Shown here one piece after another: positions 58,962 to 64,000 of a stretch of DNA of 64,000 bases. The translations under genes were made by a program, and so were the position numbers. The notes beneath the pieces are model-generated. The model ran no database searches. It saw nothing but the letters and a program-made list of their open reading frames with translations, and was not told where the DNA came from. Each line of letters opens with the position of its first letter. Position 1 is the first letter of the stretch. The stretch comes from CAVUCE01 sp963739985 (GTDB taxonomy: Bacteria; Bacteroidota; Ignavibacteria; Ignavibacteriales; Ignavibacteriaceae). The stretch is taken from the NCBI GenBank assembly GCA_963739985.1, contig CAVUCE010000022.1:434001-498000 (forward strand), given 5' to 3'.

Positions 58962-58981
58962 AATTTCTCAATTGGTTTTAT

Positions 58982-59012
58982 TTAATATATTTCATCACTG
59001 AAATAATTACAA
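58982..59012 (-). promoter_or_regulatory. Candidate promoter of the TPR lipoprotein operon
   Basis: On the minus strand TTG (59012-59010) and TATATTAA (58989-58982) stand 20 bp apart, compared with the Bacteroidota TTG-N19-21-TAnnTTTG consensus; the -7 box matches six of eight positions at best. It lies 21 bp before the start codon. Confidence 0.4.
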
Positions 59013-59106
59013 GGTAATTTCAATATCAGAGCGATATGATTTATGGATTTATAAGGAAAGAGAACCGTTCAATATCTCATTTTTTTTATTCTAATACCTA
59101 TAAATC

Positions 59107-59137
59107 TTGCTTACAAATATACTAAACTATATCTTTG
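59107..59137 (+). promoter_or_regulatory. Bacteroidota-type promoter of the ATP-grasp operon
   Basis: TTG (59107-59109) and TATCTTTG (59130-59137) are separated by 20 bp. The -7 box matches TAnnTTTG fully. The start codon follows 18 bp after the -7 box, giving a very short leader without a Shine-Dalgarno sequence, usual for this phylum. Confidence 0.6.
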
Positions 59138-59155
59138 TAAAAATATTTATTTGCT

Positions 59156-60082
59156 ATGGAAAAATTTGATCTTGGTCTTGCCTTTGTTTGGGAATATGAT
59201 GACGACTTCATATCAATTGTCGAAAATGCTTTTCACAAAGCCGGACTAACTACTTTTTTACTCACTTACAATAATATATACGAAATAATAGAAAGAGTAG
59301 AAAATCATGAAATTGGTTTTCATTTCTATCTTGATCGCGCGTGGGATGTTGATGAGGACTTTGAAGCACTTGGAAAAACTTTAGTAAAAAGGAAAACAAA
59401 AATTCTTAATCCTTACAAAAAAGTTCTGCATGCAATTGATAAAGCCAGCATGCATTTAGAATTTATAACTGCCGGACTTAACGTTCCTTATTCTATTATT
59501 ATTCCGCCGCACAGTGAAAAAGAAGAAATTTATATTTCATTAGATGATTTAGCTCTTTTAGGCAGACCTTTTATAATAAAGCCTTGTAACACAACAGGCG
59601 GTGGAATTGGTGTTGTTACCGGTGCCGAAACTCTTAAAGAAATACTTGATGAGCGCACCACAAATACGGATGATAAATATTTACTGCAAGAAAAAATATA
59701 TCCGGCAAACCTTGATGGTAAACGCGCGTGGTTTAGATGTTTTTGGGCTTTTGGTAAGCCAATTCCCTCTTGGTGGGATGATCAAACTCATTTATATCAA
59801 GAGTTGACAAAAGATGATTTGTTAAAATATAATCTGAAAAAATTAAATCAGATTACTAAGGCAATTGCAAATTTAACCGGATTAGATTTTTTCTCGACTG
59901 AGATTGTTTTAGATAACGAGGGTAAATTTATAGTTATAGATTATGTAAATGATCAATGCGATATGAGAATTAAATCGAATCACACTGATGGAATTCCGGA
60001 TAAAATTGTTAATCAAATAATAAATAACATGCTAAAGTTGGTTTTAAGAATAAAACGTTCGGAAAAAGCGAAACATCGATGA
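59156..60082 (+). CDS. ATP-grasp family protein (RimK-like), substrate unknown
   Basis: 308 residues. The ATP-grasp fold is shown by RPFIIKPCNTTGGGIGVV (nucleotide-binding loop and lysine), YLLQEKIYPA and the metal-binding FSTEIVLDNEGKFIVIDYVND. The N-terminal third carries EYDDDFISIVENAF and FHFYLDRAWDVDEDF. Such enzymes join an amino group to an acylphosphate; RimK-like relatives add amino acids to peptides or cofactors. No partner enzyme that would define the substrate is seen. It overlaps the next gene by 4 bp (ATGA). Confidence 0.8.
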   Translation: MEKFDLGLAFVWEYDDDFISIVENAFHKAGLTTFLLTYNNIYEIIERVENHEIGFHFYLDRAWDVDEDFEALGKTLVKRKTKILNPYKKVLHAIDKASMHLEFITAGLNVPYSIIIPPHSEKEEIYISLDDLALLGRPFIIKPCNTTGGGIGVVTGAETLKEILDERTTNTDDKYLLQEKIYPANLDGKRAWFRCFWAFGKPIPSWWDDQTHLYQELTKDDLLKYNLKKLNQITKAIANLTGLDFFSTEIVLDNEGKFIVIDYVNDQCDMRIKSNHTDGIPDKIVNQIINNMLKLVLRIKRSEKAKHR

Positions 60083-60474
60083 ATAAATTTCAAATATATT
60101 CTGTTTCCCTAATTGTATTACTAATTATTATGCTCGCAGCCTATTATTATTTGATAAACATATATGAAATTGATTTTGACGTTTCACCAAAACAACTTTA
60201 CGCAGATAATAAATCTAAAGTTACTATTTCTGTGATACCATTGAACGCATTAGGCGGGCATGCACTTTTTAGAAAGGCTCCCGCTGATTTTAAAATTACG
60301 GAAGGTAAAGACTTAGTCTCTATAGTTGAAAAAAATACAAAAAGCGGATTCTTAATTCTACAAGCAAAAGAACGATCCGGCACCGTTGAAGTTTTTATAA
60401 AATCAAAGTTTGCACTTTTGCCATCTTCAGTTAAAATTGATATTTATCCGAATTATGCTCTAGCGAACAATTAA
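60079..60474 (+). CDS. Small membrane-anchored protein with invasin/Big-like domain
   Basis: 131 residues. A single N-terminal transmembrane helix (about 8-27), then a beta-sandwich of about 95 residues with SPKQLYADNKSKVTISVIPL, typical of bacterial Ig-like/invasin domains. It is translationally coupled to the ATP-grasp gene (ATGA). No catalytic motif. Function unknown; it may sit at the periplasmic side and work with the ATP-grasp protein or the barrel protein that follows. Confidence 0.65.
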   Translation: MNKFQIYSVSLIVLLIIMLAAYYYLINIYEIDFDVSPKQLYADNKSKVTISVIPLNALGGHALFRKAPADFKITEGKDLVSIVEKNTKSGFLILQAKERSGTVEVFIKSKFALLPSSVKIDIYPNYALANN

Positions 60475-60569
60475 ATAATTTCCAATAACTAATTATTATT
60501 GTTATTTTTCGCATGGTCAAAAGTAGGAATTTTAAGAATTATACTTCAAAACCAATTCTTTGAGGAAAT

Positions 60570-61343
60570 ATGAAAAAGATTTTATCAACATTATTTATCA
60601 TAACAATATTTACAATAACAAATTTTGCTCAAGGTACAGCCGGTTCAAATGCAAAATATGAATATAGATCACTTATTGACATGCCAACGGCCGGAGTCTT
60701 GGAAAAGGGTTACGTTGGAATTACTACTGATGTTTTACCCGGCGGTGATTTAATTGCAAAAATGGAAGTTGGCGTTTTTGATAATATAAGTTTTGGTATT
60801 TCTTACGGTGGCGGAAATGTTATCGGGGCAGGAGCTCCTAAATGGTATAAACTTCCAGGAGTTAATATTCGTTTTAGAATAATAAACGAAACGGTAGCTC
60901 TTCCCGCAGTAACAGCGGGGTTTGATTCTCAAGGAAAAGGCACATATTTTGATTCTACATCAAGATACGCCATAAAATCTCCCGGGTTTTTCGGTGCTGT
61001 AAGCAAAAATTTTCAATTCTTAGGTTATTTAAGTCTTCACGGAGTTGTAAATTATTCTCTCGAAAGTAATGATGGTGATAATTTCTTAAATATGATGATC
61101 GGCGCTGAAAAAACTATCGGCTCAAATGTTTCTATAATTGGGGAATATAATTTTGCATTTAACGATAATGCGGCAAAAGTTTATGGAAAAGGCAATGGTT
61201 ATTTGAATCTTGGCATTAGATGGGCAATTGGCGATGGTTTTACGTTAGGTTTAGATTTAAGAGATTTGTTGGATAACAAAGTTTGGAGCCCAAGTTCAGC
61301 CGATAGAGCAATTCATATAGAATATATCAGAAGTATTTTCTAA
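60570..61343 (+). CDS. Predicted outer-membrane barrel protein, YjbH-like in part
   Basis: 257 residues. Signal peptide MKKILSTLFIITIFTITNFA, then strands typical of a small barrel (GVLEKGYVGITTDVLPGG, GVFDNISFGISYGGGNVIG) ending in a hydrophobic HIEYIRSIF. The segment GFGAVSKNF-type turn region recalls YjbH-family barrels used in exopolysaccharide export, but similarity is not certain. GAGGAA lies 4 bp upstream of ATG, the ribosome binding site. 95 bp after the small membrane protein. Confidence 0.65.
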   Translation: MKKILSTLFIITIFTITNFAQGTAGSNAKYEYRSLIDMPTAGVLEKGYVGITTDVLPGGDLIAKMEVGVFDNISFGISYGGGNVIGAGAPKWYKLPGVNIRFRIINETVALPAVTAGFDSQGKGTYFDSTSRYAIKSPGFFGAVSKNFQFLGYLSLHGVVNYSLESNDGDNFLNMMIGAEKTIGSNVSIIGEYNFAFNDNAAKVYGKGNGYLNLGIRWAIGDGFTLGLDLRDLLDNKVWSPSSADRAIHIEYIRSIF

Positions 61344-61347
61344 ATAT

Positions 61348-61455
61348 TTATCCTTTCTCGAGTTTGATCAGAATCTCATCTTTGGATGTTCCTGGAACAT
61401 TCACCGAACCAATGTGTAGAATATATTGTACAATAGGGTTTATTATACTATACAT
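61348..61455 (-). other. Possible 35-codon open frame, antisense to its surroundings
   Basis: The minus strand reads MYSIINPIVQYILHI then GSVNVPGTSKDEILIKLEKG and stops at 61348, in a gap between plus-strand genes. The composition of the last 20 residues looks coding-like. There is no ribosome binding site or recognised family. It could be the end of a small gene, a remnant, or chance. The remainder of 61344-61549 is an AT-rich leader region with no other feature seen. Confidence 0.2.
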
Positions 61456-61549
61456 AAATAGGTACAAATTAGTTATTTTGTGAATAATTTTAGCCCTTTA
61501 ATTAGGCGCGTTTTTTGCTGATCTTTACATAGTTAATGTGGAGGAGAAA

Positions 61550-62455
61550 ATGAAAAGTTTAAGTTTGTTAAAAGTAGCTGTTGTGGCTATAATCGCCGGG
61601 TTTATTTTCAACGGCTGTTATACTCAACTTGCTGTAAGAGAAGCGTCAAGAAATGATAATTATGCTTACGAAAATGAAAATGATTACCAAACTCAAGATG
61701 ATACAACTTACAACGATTATTATGATTCCAATGATTATTATAATGACTATCAGCCTTATAGAAGAAATTATTTAGCTACTTATCCGACTATTAATGGTGG
61801 CTTTGGTTGGAGTACTTACTGGTATGATCCTTATTATTGGGATCCATTTTATCTATATTCTTATTGTCCGCCTCCTGTAACGGTTTATCCTTATTATTCA
61901 TATTATTCTTACTACCCTTATTACTATACAGGCTTTTACTCTCCGTATTATCATCATTATTACTATGGCGACGGTTATTATTATGGTAGTGGAAATGGTA
62001 GCGGATATGCAACTAGAACAAAATCTGATTATAGATTAAGAAACAATAACTCAGGAAGAGGTTATGGAGATAGAAGTGTAATATCAACAACATCTGGCTC
62101 TTCAAACAGTAAATATACAAGATCTAGAAGTAGAAGTGTTTATTACAACTCAAAAGTTTCCACAAATCGATCAGAGAGAAGCCGCTCAACTGTTAGGAAC
62201 GGAAACTCTAGAACAAGTGAGAGAAGTTATAACAACAGAAGTAACGGAAAAGAAAGAAGGTCTTATTCACCACCTAAAAGGAGTTACAATAATCCTCCAA
62301 GTAGAAGTTATACTCCGCCTTCAAGATCTTCATCTTCACCACCGGCAAGATCGTATTCTCCGCCAAGTAGAAGTTCTAGTAGCCCTCCGGCTAGATCTAG
62401 CAGCGGCAGCAGAGGAAGTAGCAACAACAGCAGCAGGTCTTCAGGAAGAAGGTAA
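61550..62455 (+). CDS. Tyr-rich and Ser/Arg-rich lipoprotein
   Basis: 301 residues from ATG 61550, which has GGAGGAG five bases upstream (an in-frame GTG at 61538 is part of that site). Lipoprotein signal (lipobox IFNGC), then a Tyr/Asp/Asn-rich region (residues about 25-150, many YY pairs), then a Ser/Arg-rich C-terminus with repeated SPPARSYSPPSR-type units. No fold recognised. Surface or periplasmic structural role likely. It is followed by a smaller relative after 5 bp and then a FadL/PorV-like gene, all in one run. Confidence 0.8.
   Translation: MKSLSLLKVAVVAIIAGFIFNGCYTQLAVREASRNDNYAYENENDYQTQDDTTYNDYYDSNDYYNDYQPYRRNYLATYPTINGGFGWSTYWYDPYYWDPFYLYSYCPPPVTVYPYYSYYSYYPYYYTGFYSPYYHHYYYGDGYYYGSGNGSGYATRTKSDYRLRNNNSGRGYGDRSVISTTSGSSNSKYTRSRSRSVYYNSKVSTNRSERSRSTVRNGNSRTSERSYNNRSNGKERRSYSPPKRSYNNPPSRSYTPPSRSSSSPPARSYSPPSRSSSSPPARSSSGSRGSSNNSSRSSGRR
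62268..62410 (+). repeat. Tandem coding repeats, Pro-Pro-Ser-Arg units
   Basis: About 140 bp encode imperfect repeats of a 14-15 residue unit (SSSSPPARSYSPPSR, twice) preceded by degenerate copies (PPKRSYNN, PPSRSYT). The nucleotide repeats are near identical in places. A low-complexity, intrinsically disordered stretch of the lipoprotein. Confidence 0.75.
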
Positions 62456-62460
62456 AAGAA

Positions 62461-62943
62461 ATGAAAACGCAATTAAAGATATCGTTTATAATATTAAGTC
62501 TAATTTTTATACTTCCGGGATGTTACACAGTTATTTGGAATCCGCAAAATAGGTTGCCAGAACAGGGTGATAACCAAAGTACAACAACTTATTATCCACA
62601 ACCTTATTATGGTCCTTATGCGCCTTATTACGATGTTCCATGGTGGTATTCAATTCCAACAACTGCCTATACACCGGTAGTTATTGAACGAGATAAAACT
62701 CAAACAGATTTAAGAAATGGCGGAGAAGGAAGAAATCCACAGCCAAGAAATCCGTCCGTTCCAGCTCCAACAATTCCGACTCGTTCATCTGATAATACTT
62801 CAACGACAAGTACAGGTTCAAAAGATAAAAATTCAACTCCGGCATCTAGTTCAAGTTCTGCTGACAGATCGTCGCAAAGTTCCGGTAATAATTCTACCAG
62901 AAACAATAACGGAAGCCGAAATACCGACAGGAGTCATAGATGA
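62461..62943 (+). CDS. Small lipoprotein paralogous to its neighbour
   Basis: 160 residues. Lipoprotein signal (lipobox ILPGC, Cys21), a Tyr/Pro-rich middle (YYPQPYYGPYAPYYDVPWW) and a Ser/Thr/Asn-rich tail ending SRNTDRSHR. Its layout mirrors the larger lipoprotein just upstream (5 bp), so the two are probably paralogues. Its stop overlaps the next ATG (ATGA). Function unknown. Confidence 0.75.
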   Translation: MKTQLKISFIILSLIFILPGCYTVIWNPQNRLPEQGDNQSTTTYYPQPYYGPYAPYYDVPWWYSIPTTAYTPVVIERDKTQTDLRNGGEGRNPQPRNPSVPAPTIPTRSSDNTSTTSTGSKDKNSTPASSSSSADRSSQSSGNNSTRNNNGSRNTDRSHR

Positions 62944-64000
62944 AAACTTCACACTCATATTATAGCCTTTTAAAGAATATTGTAATTGTAATAATCTTTT
63001 TTGCAGGATTAACAAAAGCACAGGATGCTTCGGATGCATTAAGATTAGGCGAGCCGGGTCTTGGCTCAAGCGCACGTGCTCTAGGAATGGGAAATGCTTA
63101 TATTGGTTTAAGCGATGACGGTTCAGCGTCATTTTTTAATCCGGCTGGATTTGGTTTGATTAAACGCTTAGAATTTTCCGGTTCACTGTCTTATAATAAC
63201 ATTAATAATAGTACAACATTTGAGAACAATATTTCCGATTACTCAAATAGTGCTACAAAGCTCAACAGATTAAGCTTTGTTTTTCCCTTTCCTACTGATC
63301 GAGGAAGCTTGGTATTTGGAATTTCATATCATACATCAAAAGACTTAACCGGCGCTATGAAATTTGATGGTTTTAATTCAGGTAACACTTCAATGATTCA
63401 AAATCTGAATGACAATCTTTCTAATATTCCTTACGATTTATATTTAACCGATACTGCTTACGCAACGCCAATTAATGGGAAACTCAATCAAAGCGGCAGC
63501 ATACTAAATTCCGGTTCAATCAATAATTGGACATTTTCCGGTGCAATTGAAGCATATAAAAATCTTTATATAGGAATGAACTTGAATTTAATCTCCGGCA
63601 CTTTTGAAAGTAACAATGATTATTATGAGGATGACACGCATAATAATTATTCAACTCTTTATACTTCACCGGATGATAATAGAACTCTTGGTTTTTCAAC
63701 TTTTCATCTGAATAAAATTCTTAATTGGGACCTTTCCGGTTGGGATGCAAAGTTTGGCTTGCTATACCAGTTTAATGATGCGGCAAGATTTGGAGTTACC
63801 GTTCAATTCCCAAAGACTTATACTGTTAAAGAAAAATTTACAGTTAATGGTGATGCATTATTTTCAACCGGATTTAATCCTTCACTAAATTCTGCTAATT
63901 ATAGCGATCAAGTTGAGTATGACATTGTAACGCCATACGAGCTTGCAGGCGGTTTTTCAGTTAATTTAAAAGGATTAATTTTAAGTGGTCAAGCAACCCT
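62940..64000 (+). CDS. FadL/OmpP1- or PorV-like outer-membrane protein, C-terminus cut by window edge
   Basis: Open from ATG 62940 to the right edge (353 codons). Signal peptide ending near GLTKAQDASD; the N-terminal LGSSARALGMGNAYIGLSDD and FFNPAGFG are the hallmark of the PorV/FadL/UPF0164 family of outer-membrane barrels. In Ignavibacteria this family includes T9SS PorV proteins and transport barrels; the visible half does not decide. It is coupled (ATGA) to the lipoprotein genes, which may be its accessory partners. Confidence 0.85.
   Translation, partial: MKTSHSYYSLLKNIVIVIIFFAGLTKAQDASDALRLGEPGLGSSARALGMGNAYIGLSDDGSASFFNPAGFGLIKRLEFSGSLSYNNINNSTTFENNISDYSNSATKLNRLSFVFPFPTDRGSLVFGISYHTSKDLTGAMKFDGFNSGNTSMIQNLNDNLSNIPYDLYLTDTAYATPINGKLNQSGSILNSGSINNWTFSGAIEAYKNLYIGMNLNLISGTFESNNDYYEDDTHNNYSTLYTSPDDNRTLGFSTFHLNKILNWDLSGWDAKFGLLYQFNDAARFGVTVQFPKTYTVKEKFTVNGDALFSTGFNPSLNSANYSDQVEYDIVTPYELAGGFSVNLKGLILSGQAT

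Noticed and set aside
61791..62012. Minus-strand His/Asn-rich open frame
   Set aside because: It is the complement of the Tyr-rich coding region of the lipoprotein and has no supporting signals.
1..64000. CRISPR array, integrase, prophage or insertion sequence
   Set aside because: No regularly spaced direct repeats, transposase motifs or attachment sites were noticed on either strand by eye.

Overview
The window looks like a chromosomal segment from a low-GC, Gram-negative member of the Ignavibacteria (Bacteroidota/Chlorobiota branch). The reasons are several secreted proteins ending in the NYPNPFNPST-type C-terminal sorting domain of the type IX secretion system (T9SS), a gingipain-like PorU-type C25 peptidase gene, a complete Bat (aerotolerance) operon, CMP-KDO synthetase (hence an LPS outer membrane), DUF4292/DUF4296 lipoproteins, and promoters resembling the Bacteroidota TAnnTTTG element. 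Taxonomy is inferred from gene content only. No tRNA, rRNA, CRISPR array or insertion sequence was recognised.

Layout. 1-2.2 kb: ABC exporter with a truncated lipoprotein gene (minus), divergent from recQ (2.3-5.0 kb). 5.0-8.8 kb: a frameshifted DUF4296 lipoprotein, a rhomboid protease, pgk and gap. 9.0-15.5 kb: two very large T9SS cargo proteins, one carrying dockerin and cohesin modules together. 15.7-20.5 kb: a housekeeping run (B12-binding domain protein, HIT protein, PLP enzyme, kdsB, gatC, plsC, M48 protease). 20.7-29.1 kb: moxR, DUF58, a BatD-like gene, then batA-B-C-D-E. 29.3-34.3 kb: VWA lipoprotein, rRNA methyltransferase, a metallophosphoesterase/beta-propeller fusion and a HAD phosphatase. 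34.4-39.9 kb: phosphate operon porin-pstS-pstC-pstA-pstB-phoU, preceded by four hexamers spaced exactly 11 bp apart that match the PhoP-box layout known from Bacillus. 40.2-47.7 kb: an outer-membrane barrel, a small T9SS cargo, and a PorU-like gene broken by single-base indels. 47.7-55.1 kb: a surface-glycan locus (GT26, three GT4 genes broken by indels, a Glf-GT2 open frame, a Wzx flippase). 55.1-59.0 kb: EnvC-like activator, DUF4292 lipoprotein, TPR lipoprotein. 59.2-64 kb, plus strand: ATP-grasp protein, small membrane-anchored protein, barrel protein, two Tyr-rich and Ser/Arg-rich lipoproteins, and a truncated FadL/PorV-like protein.

How it fits together. Most of the window serves the cell envelope: LPS, surface polysaccharide, outer-membrane porins, T9SS cargo, lipoproteins and periplasmic quality control. 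Phosphate uptake appears to be one transcription unit under a PhoP-type response regulator that is not itself in the window. The stretch 47.1-51.2 kb, plus one site near 42.4 kb, has a high density of frame-disrupting indels although the amino-acid signal is well preserved on both sides. It is either a poorly polished assembly segment or a very recently decaying locus. This matters for judging the apparent gene fusions there: the 1628-codon open frame at 41676-46562 is almost certainly two genes, and the Glf-GT2 fusion may also be two.
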